A DNA stretch of 64,000 nt from Candidatus Babeliales bacterium (GTDB lineage: Bacteria > Babelota > Babeliae > Babelales > Chromulinivoraceae), in NCBI GenBank assembly GCA_018061805.1, contig JAGOTL010000001.1:1-64000 (forward strand), given 5' to 3'. Positions 42,723 to 52,346 of this stretch are shown here, in pieces. Both the position numbers and the translations under genes were made by a program. The stretch's first letter is position 1. Each line of letters starts with the position of its first letter. The notes beneath the pieces were generated by a model. The model was not told the origin of the DNA. It saw nothing but the letters and a program-made list of their open reading frames with translations, and searched no databases.

Positions 42723-44513
42723 TTAACCAGCCTTAGCTGCAGGGATAACTGCTGCTTTAGGTTCGGCTGCAGGAGCTGCTACGGCAGCAGGCTCTTTAGG
42801 CTCAGCAGCAGCTGCTACGGCAGCAGGTACATCTTTTGCACTTACAGGAATTTTAGCGACAGCGGCAGCAGGAATTCTTTCAAGAGCTGCAGCTATTTCT
42901 GCTTCTACAGATTGAACATCTTCATCGATTTCGACGACGGTAGGAGCTAGGTATCCTTTAATTTTGCTTAAGCCTGATGTAAGTGATTGCCAAGCTGATC
43001 CAACAGCAGCAGCAGCTTTTTTAGCAGCATCAGATTGCGCGATAGCCTTAGCTTTACTTCTGAGTTTTGAGATAGCAGATGCTTTATATGTTGGATCTAT
43101 TGTTTTCATGGTTGCTACATCAAGTCCTTCGTTTCCTATAGTTTCAGTTAACTGTTTCCACTGTTCTATAGAATAATATGGTAATTGGTATGGTTTTGCT
43201 TTTAAAAAATCAACGTCCGTGTTTTCTTGGTTATTAAATAGAATAATTGTAGCTAGATCCCATAGCGTTATTAGATCATATTTAAGAAGTGTTATATCTG
43301 CTTTGTCATTAGTAAGGTCAAATTTGGACGAAAGCTCCAAGTATGGTTCTTCATCATTGATATGAGATTGGGTTTTATTAAGTAATACGATATAGGCTTT
43401 TTTTATGCTTAGTAGAAAAACATTTTTATTTGGACTTGGAGATAGTAGTGATTCGAGTGCTGCGTGGATGTATCCCATAGCTAATTGGTTTAAAGGGTTA
43501 GCAGCAGATATTTTTTCGTTTATTGTTGCAATGAGCTCGGATAATTTGGTTATAGTTTCTTCTTTGGTTGTACGCTCTTGCACAGCTTTATTAATTTTTT
43601 TTGCAGTGTCGTTTTGTTCTTTATTCAATTTTGCTATAGCAGCATCTTCTTCTGCTACTATTTGTTCTCGAGCTTTTGCTTCTTGGGCTATAAATTCTTT
43701 TTGCTTTTGTTCTATTGTTAATCTTTTTTGTTTGATATCTTGCATATTTTTATCACGTTCTTGAATGATTTTTTGTATGCTTTGATCTCTTTCTTGAAGT
43801 ATCGCATCTCGTGCTGCTAATTCAGCATCAGGAATTTTTTGTAGTTGTTGTTGTGCTGTTGCTGCAGTGCCGCATTTTTCCATTTCTTCCATGATATTTT
43901 GTGTGAGTTTTATCCATTTTTCAACAGTTTTTGTTACATCTTCGAGCGACTTTCCTCTTTGTAGTTGTAACTTTACCTCATTATTTCCAAACTTTTCTTG
44001 GTATCGCTTCCATAATGTTATAATTGAACGTAATGCACCTGCGAATATATCGCATAGTTCAGGGTTTTGTCCTAGTATAAATTGGCCGCTAATAGCTAGG
44101 TAATCCGACCATAAATCTGATATACCTTTTTTGCTTAAAACGATAAATGGTTCGTAACATTTGCCAATAAAATGAGCAACTATCTCATGAGGAGCTAAAA
44201 CAGTATCTTGACCATCTATTTTTTGAGCCTTTGTGTAATCTATAAAAGAAGCAGCGGCTTTAGTTAAAGCATTATTAAGAATGGAAAGAGTAGCGGCATC
44301 AATAGCGGTTTGTAGTTTTGGTTGTTGGCTAGGTGATAGATTTTTGCCCATGGGACGCAGTGCTGCTGGGCGAGCTGTTTGTATCTGTTTAAGAAAAGAT
44401 AATAATTTGTGAACCGATTGTGGAGATATCGGTCTTGGTGCAGCTGAGGCACTAAATGCTATAGTCGAATATAGCATGAGTGCTGTAAGCATAATTTTTT
44501 GACATGCGGACAT
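42723..44513 (-). CDS. Exported coiled-coil protein with Ala/Pro-rich tail
   Basis: A 596-residue protein with a signal peptide (MLYSTIAFSASAAPRP region, cut after ASA). Residues about 225-330 form a long charged coiled coil (RDQSIQKIIQERDKNMQDIK). The C-terminal 70 residues are an Ala/Pro/Glu/Lys repeat-like tail (PAAVAAAAEPKEPAAVAAPA). No enzymatic motif. The architecture resembles the protein at 28643-31165. A surface or secreted role is plausible. Confidence 0.7.
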   Translation of the reverse strand: MSACQKIMLTALMLYSTIAFSASAAPRPISPQSVHKLLSFLKQIQTARPAALRPMGKNLSPSQQPKLQTAIDAATLSILNNALTKAAASFIDYTKAQKIDGQDTVLAPHEIVAHFIGKCYEPFIVLSKKGISDLWSDYLAISGQFILGQNPELCDIFAGALRSIITLWKRYQEKFGNNEVKLQLQRGKSLEDVTKTVEKWIKLTQNIMEEMEKCGTAATAQQQLQKIPDAELAARDAILQERDQSIQKIIQERDKNMQDIKQKRLTIEQKQKEFIAQEAKAREQIVAEEDAAIAKLNKEQNDTAKKINKAVQERTTKEETITKLSELIATINEKISAANPLNQLAMGYIHAALESLLSPSPNKNVFLLSIKKAYIVLLNKTQSHINDEEPYLELSSKFDLTNDKADITLLKYDLITLWDLATIILFNNQENTDVDFLKAKPYQLPYYSIEQWKQLTETIGNEGLDVATMKTIDPTYKASAISKLRSKAKAIAQSDAAKKAAAAVGSAWQSLTSGLSKIKGYLAPTVVEIDEDVQSVEAEIAAALERIPAAAVAKIPVSAKDVPAAVAAAAEPKEPAAVAAPAAEPKAAVIPAAKAG

Positions 44514-44658
44514 ATTAAGACTCCTTTTTTAAAAAAACTTATTTTTATCTTAGAATGTTTTACGTTAAAAAATAAATAGATATTCATTTTTTGTTTAGCA
44601 TTCATGTATATACTAAAGTAATATGAAAAAAACGATTATAGATAGGGAGTTATTTGCT

Positions 44659-46737
44659 GTGAAGAAAGTATTGCTGAGTATTATTATAGTAGGTTTATCA
44701 TTATCTGGATGTCGAGTTAAAAAGGTTCAACAAGAACGTATTTGTGCTCGTATAGATATTGATCGGATAGAGCAATTGTTTCCTAAAACAGCAGAAGATA
44801 TCGAAATGATTGTTCAGGATACTCTTTGTAAAATGCAAGAAGCATTGTCTGACATCATGGCTGTAAAACCAATCTGTCGTACCTATATTAATACAGCTTT
44901 GCGCTATGAACAGACCTATCTTGTATTTACAATGAATCAAAAAATGCTTTCTGTCATTGCTTCTTTAAGTGATGATGTCCAATTACAGCTTGCTGCAAAT
45001 CTAGGAGCACAAGAGCTTGAATCTTTTAAAAATCAATACATTGATAATAATTTAGAACTGTATACCGCGTTTGCTGAGTATCAAGAATTTGGTAAAGATT
45101 CATACCATGCTACTAAGCCAATACAATTTTTCTTACAATACATGGCACATAAAGCTGGACGTGAAGGTTTGTTGCTTGAAACGAGTAAGCAATTTGAATT
45201 GGAGCAGATGAAACAAGAGCTTCAGTCGTTGTCAGGTTTATACTATAGCAATATTTTATATGATGTACGTCATATCGCTATTCCTTTGAGCGATATGCTT
45301 GGAGTGCCAGAATCATGCATGAAGCAATTGAATGTTGATGAGTATGGCAATTATATCGTTCCGTCTTTTGAATCAGTATGTACGACTATTTTGCAACATT
45401 GCACGGTAGCATCAACGCGTAAAAAAGTATACGATCTTTTGGGACAAATTGCGTATCCTCAAAATGAACCTACTGTGCAATCAATTGTGCAAAAATATCA
45501 AGAAATAGCCCGTGTGTTTGGATATAACAATTATGCTGAATATCAAGCATCAAACCTTATGTTTAAAAACTGTAAAAAAGCTGAGATATTTATATGGTCG
45601 TTGTATAAAGAAATACAGTTGCTTGTTGATCGTGATTATAAAAAAATGCTGCGTAATCTTCCTTCTGGTGTTGTTTTAACATCTAAAGGATTGTTACAGC
45701 CATGGGATGTTTTATTTGTACGTCATTGGTTTGTTCAAAAAATGTATCATGTACAAAGTGATGCGTTGAAAAGTTATTTTTCATTGGAACAAGTTATTCC
45801 TGCAATGCTCAAACAGTTGCAAACTATTTTTCATGTGAGCTTTGAGCCACAACAAGAAGTTTCGATGTGGTCTTCGGGTATACAAGCATATCGTGTTCGT
45901 TCACTCAAAAATCAGGCAGTTTTAGGTTTTTTAATGTTTGATATGTATGATCGTTCAGGAAAAAACATTAAAGAAATGTGTAGCATGACATTAATTCCTG
46001 CAATTCGTGATGATTGTAGTATAGCGTGCGTAGGAGCGTCGGTCGTGGCAGCTAAGTTTCAGCAAACAGAAGAGCATGATCCGGTATTGCTTACATTGTC
46101 AGAAGTCAAAAAACTATTTTGTGAAATTGGGCATGGATTGCATGATATTTTTGGAGCAACTCGATTTACGATATTTTCAGGAAATCATATATCTAAAGAT
46201 TTTTCCGAAGTTGGAGCATCTGTTTTAGAATATTTATTTGATGAACCAGAGATGTGGAAGGCGTTGGGTAAACATATACAAACAGGTCAGCCATTGCCGC
46301 AATCAACCATTAATGCAATTATTGCAACACAGAAATTTGAAAGAGCTCATGCAGCACTCGATCAAATATTTCTATCGTTGGTTTCATTGAATATATTTAA
46401 ATATGGACATGAAAAAAGTATTCATGACATCATTATGAAATTGTATAAAAAAATATATACCCATGTAGCATATGATCCAAATTATCATTGGCAAACTCAT
46501 ATGCAACAAATCATTATGCATGATCAATCAACATATTATACTCATCCATTAAGCATGGTTGTAGCTGCTGATATTGTACATTATATGAAACAAAAAGGAT
46601 TGTGGACGCGTGAAGTAGGTGCAGCCTATGTGACCGATATTTTAAGTCCGGGTGGCTCACAGCAACCATCAAGCATGATTCGTAAATTTTTAGGTAGAAA
46701 TTATACGATACATAGCTACATGTTATTGCTTAAGTAA
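44659..46737 (+). CDS. M3-like peptidase lipoprotein with Cys in the zinc motif
   Basis: A 692-residue protein of the M3 oligopeptidase fold (thimet oligopeptidase/Dcp group). I start at GTG 44659, which has AGGGAG upstream and gives a perfect lipoprotein signal (VLLSIIIVGLSLSGC, lipobox LSGC, Cys18); ATG 44623 lacks a site. The zinc motif that should read HExGH is CEIGH at 488-492 in LFCEIGHGLHDIFG, so the first His is Cys. The downstream Glu ligand in DFSEVGASVLEYL is kept. The Cys might still bind zinc, or the protein may be inactive. Probably anchored facing the periplasm. Confidence 0.82.
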   Translation: MKKVLLSIIIVGLSLSGCRVKKVQQERICARIDIDRIEQLFPKTAEDIEMIVQDTLCKMQEALSDIMAVKPICRTYINTALRYEQTYLVFTMNQKMLSVIASLSDDVQLQLAANLGAQELESFKNQYIDNNLELYTAFAEYQEFGKDSYHATKPIQFFLQYMAHKAGREGLLLETSKQFELEQMKQELQSLSGLYYSNILYDVRHIAIPLSDMLGVPESCMKQLNVDEYGNYIVPSFESVCTTILQHCTVASTRKKVYDLLGQIAYPQNEPTVQSIVQKYQEIARVFGYNNYAEYQASNLMFKNCKKAEIFIWSLYKEIQLLVDRDYKKMLRNLPSGVVLTSKGLLQPWDVLFVRHWFVQKMYHVQSDALKSYFSLEQVIPAMLKQLQTIFHVSFEPQQEVSMWSSGIQAYRVRSLKNQAVLGFLMFDMYDRSGKNIKEMCSMTLIPAIRDDCSIACVGASVVAAKFQQTEEHDPVLLTLSEVKKLFCEIGHGLHDIFGATRFTIFSGNHISKDFSEVGASVLEYLFDEPEMWKALGKHIQTGQPLPQSTINAIIATQKFERAHAALDQIFLSLVSLNIFKYGHEKSIHDIIMKLYKKIYTHVAYDPNYHWQTHMQQIIMHDQSTYYTHPLSMVVAADIVHYMKQKGLWTREVGAAYVTDILSPGGSQQPSSMIRKFLGRNYTIHSYMLLLK

Positions 46738-46965
46738 AGCAGCTTCGGCATTGAGTATAATGCAGAATGTACAGAGTATTAAAGCTTGATTTTTTAATAC
46801 TTGAAGTTGAGACTTTGCTGTTGATTGTTGTTGTGGTTGAGTATATTCACGTTGTTGGTAACCTATTTTGTTAGGTTTACGAGTATACGTTTTTTTGCGA
46901 TAGTCATTAGAATGTATGTGCACCGTCATAGCTAGTGCGCAAAGTAAGATATATAATTTTTTCAT
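46723..46965 (-). CDS. Small exported protein with C-terminal hydrophobic helix
   Basis: An 80-residue product with a signal peptide (MKKLYILLCALAMTVHIHS), a basic and Gln-rich middle (YRKKTYTRKPNKIGYQQREY) and a C-terminal hydrophobic segment (NQALILCTFCIILNAEAALL). Its 3' end overlaps the M3-like gene by 15 bases on the other strand. No strong ribosome site, so less certain. Confidence 0.45.
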   Translation of the reverse strand: MKKLYILLCALAMTVHIHSNDYRKKTYTRKPNKIGYQQREYTQPQQQSTAKSQLQVLKNQALILCTFCIILNAEAALLKQ

Positions 46966-46998
46966 GGGTGGTTTACGTATATAAATTGGTTAAAAATT

Positions 46999-47535
46999 AT
47001 GATTAGTTATGCCTTTGTTATGAAAAATTTTATCCCGTTGCGTAAAAAAGTCCATATTTTTCATGCGCAATTGGGTAAAATTATGTGTATTTACCCTCAA
47101 GATCATCAAGCGCATTTGCTTGCGACTGGATCTATCATATTGTGCGATGTGCAGCCTCGTGGCTCATGGTATACCTTTGAATATTTAGAAATTATCCGGT
47201 CAACGCACAGTATTCATGTTGATCAATTGGTTTTTATTCATCAACTTATGAAAATTTGTTTGCTGATGATTCCTCAAGAAGTTGTTGTAAGTGATGTGTT
47301 TGAATATTTGCTTGATCTGTATCGGCAAGAATTTAATTTGACACAGATTGGACGGCAAAAAGCTTTGCTACGAATGTTTATTTTGTGTGACGTTATACCA
47401 ACTAGTCCAGAGGCATACAGGCTGGCAATGCTTGAGTTGGATCAAGAGTGCATGATAGACGAATCTGTTTTAGATCGTTACGTTACGCAGGGGTGGCATG
47501 AAGTGCTTAAAAAGCAGTCAGAATTGGTTGCATAA
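46999..47535 (+). CDS. Unknown cytoplasmic protein, possibly RecO-like
   Basis: A 178-residue protein without signal peptide. The N-terminal 70 residues are strand-rich (VHIFHAQLGKIMCIYPQ, TGSIILCDVQPRGSWYTFEY) as in the OB domain of RecO, and a helical C-terminal part follows (VDQLVFIHQLMKICLLMIPQ). It is shorter than typical RecO and lacks the zinc cysteines. RecO would help RecA load on gaps; the assignment is weak. It lies 95 bases before the MscS-like gene. Confidence 0.5.
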   Translation: MISYAFVMKNFIPLRKKVHIFHAQLGKIMCIYPQDHQAHLLATGSIILCDVQPRGSWYTFEYLEIIRSTHSIHVDQLVFIHQLMKICLLMIPQEVVVSDVFEYLLDLYRQEFNLTQIGRQKALLRMFILCDVIPTSPEAYRLAMLELDQECMIDESVLDRYVTQGWHEVLKKQSELVA

Positions 47536-47630
47536 AATCGTAAGATATGTTTAATTAAAACTGTGTAGCAAGGGCGCTTCATTATCCTTTGGGTATTCTG
47601 ATTTTGTGTTAATTTTAAGTATGGACGAAT

Positions 47631-50600
47631 ATGTTAATGTTCTTGTTGTTGGCATGTCTGTGGACACCGCTATTTTCTTTAGGTTTTGAACTTGGAGCAA
47701 AATTAAAAAGTGATCTTACAGCGCCTAAAGTACGCATTGTGCTGGGTTTGGATGGCGCTGTTCGTTATAAACATTTAGATAATTTAAAATCTGAATTGCA
47801 GTCCTTGCAGCAACAGTGGGGTAATTTTACCGAGCACACAGATCAAAAAGCTGCAGAAATAAAACAGCAAATCGAAGATTTAAATCAGACAGGCAAGCAG
47901 TCACCTGCGTTGACACGCATGATAAGTGGACTTCATAAATTGGAAGCACTAACTGTTGAGATAAAAGATACCAAAATAAAAACCATAGAATTGTTGCAGC
48001 AGCATATTGATTTTTGGTCTTCATTAATTTCTGAATCATCACCACAAAATGGTTCGTATGAAGAAAAATCATTGTATTCCTTTGCAGATTTTCAAAATAT
48101 CACCAAAAAAAATATTTCGATACAAGAACAGATACATCAAGTGCTCAGCAAAAAAGATGAGGTTGTTCAAGAAATCAATCGACAAGAAAGTGTGGTTGCA
48201 ACTAAAGAAAAAGAATTTAGTACCATAGAGCAGATCATCGAAGATAAAAAGCGTCAAACTGATATGAAAAAAGATGACATATCGATGCTTGATCTGGATA
48301 AGGAGTTTATCCAAAAAGAACGAGACTTAGCATTGTTGCGTCTTAGCTTTTATCAAAAACAGTTAGATTTTTTATCATCTAAAGAGTCTATTTTGCAAGA
48401 TAAATTGCAAGAACTATCAGAAGAAGCAACGATCGTACGTAATCGTTTGTATGTTGAAGGATCTGAAGTTCAACAATATGAACGAAAACATATAGAGCAA
48501 AAAAAATCTTCTGAACAAAAGCATGCTGAATTGGTAAAATTACGCCAAGAAGTAGCGCAGAAAAAAATAGCTGCACAAGATGATTTTGATCGATTAAAGC
48601 ATCGGTTTAAAATATCACTTGGTACGATGCAGCAGTTTCTTGATTTTGACCGTGATGTGCAAACAATTTCAGATCGTTTTGCATTGTATTCTGTGGGCCA
48701 TGCCTTAAGTTCTATGGTTAAGCTCGATGGTCAGCTTCAAAATATAAAAATTATGTTGTTGGTACAAGATGCCCAAGATAGACAGACCTATATTGCTTTG
48801 CAGGCTATAAAATTATTATATGAAATTGTCCATGGTCATAGCAAAGATAGTGAAACGTTTGAAAAAGAACGTGCTGATTATAAAAAAATGAAGAGTGTGT
48901 TGCAACAAGAAATGAAGCAGCATAAAGAATTTATTGCCACACTTCACAAAATGTTAAAAGATACGCAACATGCGCTTGAATATTTGAAGCAACAACAAGA
49001 AGTATTGCGTTCAGGCAATCATGTTATGTACAGCAGTACCCAAAAAAAATGGACAGATAGTTTGATGTTGCTTGAACAAATTATTCAAGATTTACAGCAA
49101 GAACAAGAAATTATTTTGCATATTAATGATCATTATGAAAGTTTGCTGCGTATAGACGAACAAACTTTAGAACTTATTATTACGTTGCTGCAAGAATTTG
49201 ACATGATCGGTGTTTGGCATAGATCAATGAGTGCTGTAACGTGGGATGGTATTAAAAATATAGTTCCGAATTTAACGCTCTTTTTAAAAGATGTGTATAT
49301 CATAATCACAACATACATATCACAATTAACTATTCAAAAAATAGCGTACGGTTTTGCAGGATTTGGCTTTGGTGGAATGCTTGCGCTCTTTTTAATGATG
49401 TTTGGATTATTCCTTGCCTATTTGTTTTTACAAGCGCTGTTGCCAAGCTTTTATCGATCACTCATTAGCGACCAACATGATGATACCGATCCTTTGTATA
49501 GATGGAGACATCTTTTTGCCATTGTGATTGGATTTGGCGGGGATGTATTTAAGCCGTTGTATGTTTGGTGCTTATGTTTAATGTATGAATTTTTATATGA
49601 TGTGCCCGTTGCGTTGGTTATTGTTTTTTATATTTATTCAATTACTTTTTGGATTTATGCATCACGCAGATTGCTCGTGCATATTTTAACGTTGAATCGA
49701 AAATTTGATTATTTTTTGCTCAGTAAGCGTTTGATTGATCGTTTTTCGTTGGTCTATTCATTTTTTTCTATAGCAACCATACTTATTTTGATCATGAGAC
49801 GTATGTTTATTGTTGTTATGGCACATCAACAAACAGAGTTGCCTAATATTTTATTGCGGGTTTATCATGTTGTGATTTTTATATCTATTATCTTTTCACT
49901 TGATAAAGATGAAATCATGCAATGGTTGCCTAAAAAATCAGTTTTTTGGCAACGTTTTGCGCAACTGTTTAATAACCATTATTACTTATTTTTACTGAGT
50001 GTTTTTAGCGTTCTTATCATGAGTGATCCTTATTTGGGTGGTTATGGATCGCTCCTTTGGTATGTTTTTTGGAATTTGTTTTTAACCATTATCATAGGTG
50101 TTGTATTATTTTTGGTGTACAACATTATCAAGCAGTATACAGCGATACTTTTTTTTGAAGAAGATGGTGTAGGTGTTCAAAGCGAACGATTTGAACATGC
50201 AAAAACATGGTATGTCATAACCATTGTTATGAGCATGCTCATGAGTATGATGGTGGGTATTATCGTTTGTTCATATGTTTGGGGATATGGATTTACCTAT
50301 GTCACACTACGTAAAATTGTGTTGCATGAGATTTTTAAAATAGAATCGATTAATAGTGCGGGCAAGATTATACCAGAGTCATTTAAAGTAATAAATTTGC
50401 TGTATATCATTTTTATGACGATGTGTGGCATTATCGCTGCCTATTTATTTAGAAGAGTTGTTTTACAACGATTATTTGATATCCAGTATGTCGATCCTGG
50501 TATTCAAAATACGATCATTATTATCTCACGTTACGTGATTATTACATTTGCTATCATGATTGCCTGTGTTCAGTCAAAGCTTGGCTCTTTGGTCACAGGT

Positions 50601-51200
50601 GCTTCTTATGTAGCCTTAGTTGTGGTGGGTTGGTCGTTTAAAGATCTATTTACAGATTTTGTAGCATATTTCTTTATCTTGGTACAACGGCCTGTTAAGC
50701 TTGGCGACTATGTTAAAATAGATAGTGAAACGATGGGTGTCGTGCGTCGCGTGGGCCCTCGGGCAGTGATTTTACGCCGAAAAAATGCTGTTAATATTAT
50801 TGTGCCAAATTCAACGATTTTAAAATCAAGCTTGTATAATTGGAATTACACCAGAAGCTATATCGGTCTTGAAGATATAGTGTTTACAGTTCCTTTTGGT
50901 ACTGATATTAAATTGGTACGTAAACTTTGTTTTAAAGCATTAGATGAAGATTCAGATGTTTTGAAAGTTCCTCAACCTTTTGTACGGTTGCAAGATTTTG
51001 ATGACAAAGGGTATGTATTCTTAGTACGAGGCTTTTTAAGTTCAGGCAATACGTTGCGTCAATGGGATATCGCAAGCAATGTACGTTTTGCTTTGGTTGA
51101 AAAACTACAAGAAGCAGGTATTACTATAGCTGGTCCAAGTATTCGTATCGTCCTTAAAGATGGACTTCATACTCTTGATCAATCTCAAACAAGGTTATAA
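47631..51200 (+). CDS. Giant MscS-family mechanosensitive channel
   Basis: An 1189-residue membrane protein in the style of MscK or large MscS paralogues. A signal peptide (MLMFLLLACLWTPLFSLG) leads to a periplasmic coiled-coil region to about 530, then several hydrophobic helices from about 565 to 1000. The C-terminal MscS core begins with the pore helix GASYVALVVVGWSFKDLF and continues with FILVQRPVKLGDYVKI, the beta domain IIVPNSTILKSSLYNWNY and the alpha-beta end. It probably releases solutes during osmotic downshift. Followed by a terminator. Confidence 0.9.
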   Translation: MLMFLLLACLWTPLFSLGFELGAKLKSDLTAPKVRIVLGLDGAVRYKHLDNLKSELQSLQQQWGNFTEHTDQKAAEIKQQIEDLNQTGKQSPALTRMISGLHKLEALTVEIKDTKIKTIELLQQHIDFWSSLISESSPQNGSYEEKSLYSFADFQNITKKNISIQEQIHQVLSKKDEVVQEINRQESVVATKEKEFSTIEQIIEDKKRQTDMKKDDISMLDLDKEFIQKERDLALLRLSFYQKQLDFLSSKESILQDKLQELSEEATIVRNRLYVEGSEVQQYERKHIEQKKSSEQKHAELVKLRQEVAQKKIAAQDDFDRLKHRFKISLGTMQQFLDFDRDVQTISDRFALYSVGHALSSMVKLDGQLQNIKIMLLVQDAQDRQTYIALQAIKLLYEIVHGHSKDSETFEKERADYKKMKSVLQQEMKQHKEFIATLHKMLKDTQHALEYLKQQQEVLRSGNHVMYSSTQKKWTDSLMLLEQIIQDLQQEQEIILHINDHYESLLRIDEQTLELIITLLQEFDMIGVWHRSMSAVTWDGIKNIVPNLTLFLKDVYIIITTYISQLTIQKIAYGFAGFGFGGMLALFLMMFGLFLAYLFLQALLPSFYRSLISDQHDDTDPLYRWRHLFAIVIGFGGDVFKPLYVWCLCLMYEFLYDVPVALVIVFYIYSITFWIYASRRLLVHILTLNRKFDYFLLSKRLIDRFSLVYSFFSIATILILIMRRMFIVVMAHQQTELPNILLRVYHVVIFISIIFSLDKDEIMQWLPKKSVFWQRFAQLFNNHYYLFLLSVFSVLIMSDPYLGGYGSLLWYVFWNLFLTIIIGVVLFLVYNIIKQYTAILFFEEDGVGVQSERFEHAKTWYVITIVMSMLMSMMVGIIVCSYVWGYGFTYVTLRKIVLHEIFKIESINSAGKIIPESFKVINLLYIIFMTMCGIIAAYLFRRVVLQRLFDIQYVDPGIQNTIIIISRYVIITFAIMIACVQSKLGSLVTGASYVALVVVGWSFKDLFTDFVAYFFILVQRPVKLGDYVKIDSETMGVVRRVGPRAVILRRKNAVNIIVPNSTILKSSLYNWNYTRSYIGLEDIVFTVPFGTDIKLVRKLCFKALDEDSDVLKVPQPFVRLQDFDDKGYVFLVRGFLSSGNTLRQWDIASNVRFALVEKLQEAGITIAGPSIRIVLKDGLHTLDQSQTRL

Positions 51201-51230
51201 AATAACCGGTTTTTAAACCGGCTATTTTTT
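51201..51230 (+). terminator. Terminator after the MscS-like gene
   Basis: CCGGTTT (51206-51212) pairs with AAACCGG (51215-51221), extended by partial A/T pairing, then ATTTTTT. It lies between convergent genes and can serve both. Confidence 0.82.
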
Positions 51231-51444
51231 ATTTTTTACGTAAACCTTTGATTTTGCCCCAAAGATTTGCAGCTTGTGCGCCACGAAGCATTAAGTATGC
51301 ACCGAGCACAATTAAAAAGATGTTTAAAAAATTTTGGAAAATGCAAAGTTTATCAAATGCACCAAGAACTAAGATAAGTCCGATGACTAATGATAAAAAT
51401 CCTTGTTGCGTCAATGAAAGTCTGTTAATAAAACTTAATAACAT
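51229..51444 (-). CDS. Small two-helix membrane protein
   Basis: A 71-residue protein with two hydrophobic helices (GFLSLVIGLILVLGAF and NFLNIFLIVLGAYLMLRG) and a basic C-terminus (KIKGLRKK). AAGGAGAC lies just before the ATG. No family recognised; similar small proteins are common in bacteria. Confidence 0.6.
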   Translation of the reverse strand: MLLSFINRLSLTQQGFLSLVIGLILVLGAFDKLCIFQNFLNIFLIVLGAYLMLRGAQAANLWGKIKGLRKK

Positions 51445-51522
51445 ACAGTCTCCTTAAAAATAAAAATTTCTATTCAGACCATAGCATAGGTTCTGGTTTT
51501 GGCGCAAGATTTCTAAAAAAGA

Positions 51523-51750
51523 TTATGTGCTCATTGTGGTGTTTGTTGCATTGATTAAAGGTGGCAGAGCGCTTGATTGCTTGGGTAGATATTGTGGATG
51601 TTGCGAGGGACAAAACGTTGAAGCTACGAGTAAAAACGCTACGTAGGCATACATAATTTTCTTGTTGTCTTGTGTTACTGTTAATCGTCCTGGATTGCTG
51701 TATGCGCAGGTACTGGTCATGATAAGTATGAGAAAAATGTGATTTTTCAT
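51523..51750 (-). CDS. Small exported protein
   Basis: A 75-residue product. ATG 51750 is preferred because it opens directly with a signal peptide (MKNHIFLILIMTSTCAYS); an ATG at 51762 adds four residues. A second hydrophobic segment (IMYAYVAFLLVASTFC) follows, then a polar tail. No family recognised. Confidence 0.5.
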   Translation of the reverse strand: MKNHIFLILIMTSTCAYSNPGRLTVTQDNKKIMYAYVAFLLVASTFCPSQHPQYLPKQSSALPPLINATNTTMST

Positions 51751-51803
51751 AAAGGCCCCCATGGTTTTGAGTCCGTATGAATAAAGTATAAGAGCTTATG
51801 GTT

Positions 51804-52346
51804 TTAATTTACAAGATTTATATAACCATTAATGTTCCATGAGTGGTCAAAATTGAATTGTCCATCTTGTATAGGTTGATGGTTGACCAAGAATCGTACT
51901 GATTGTAGCTCTAAATTATTAGCTTTGAGCGTTTTTAAGATTCCATGTATTAAAAAATAGTTACTGTAGATGCTTGCATGGTTTTGTAGGGGATTTTGGT
52001 TAAAAGAAATAAAAGCTTCAGAGGCATTGTGATTTAATGCAACCGATTGTATGATGGTGTGCTTTTCGTACAGTTGTTCATCTTCCATGAGCGTAAACCA
52101 GTAGTTTAAAATTTGCTGTATCGTAGTAGCTTTGTTGTTTTTGATAATATCGGTGGTCTCTGTGTGCCATGTATTATTTTTAAAAAACCATAATTCAACA
52201 GTGTGTGGTTTTGACGTTTGTTCAATTTTAACCATAGAGTCTTGGATGCTGGGAATCATGATAATCCAGGATTGTTGGTAACAAAAAAAGATTAAAGATC
52301 CAACTATGGCGATAGTGCATAAAAATAAAGATGTTTTTAGGTTCAT
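51804..52346 (-). CDS. GerMN-domain protein
   Basis: A 180-residue protein with one N-terminal membrane helix (MNLKTSLFLCTIAIVGSLIFF) and a periplasmic GerMN domain: VELWFFKNNTWHTET, TTIQQILNYWFTLM, ALNHNASEAFISFNQNPL, then LQSVRFLVNHQPI and NINGYINL. GerMN domains occur in spore germination and in cell-wall amidase-linked proteins. The ATG at 52346 overlaps the stop of the upstream amidase gene by four bases, as expected for an amidase-GerMN pair; the frame is open to 52430. Confidence 0.8.
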   Translation of the reverse strand: MNLKTSLFLCTIAIVGSLIFFCYQQSWIIMIPSIQDSMVKIEQTSKPHTVELWFFKNNTWHTETTDIIKNNKATTIQQILNYWFTLMEDEQLYEKHTIIQSVALNHNASEAFISFNQNPLQNHASIYSNYFLIHGILKTLKANNLELQSVRFLVNHQPIQDGQFNFDHSWNINGYINLVN

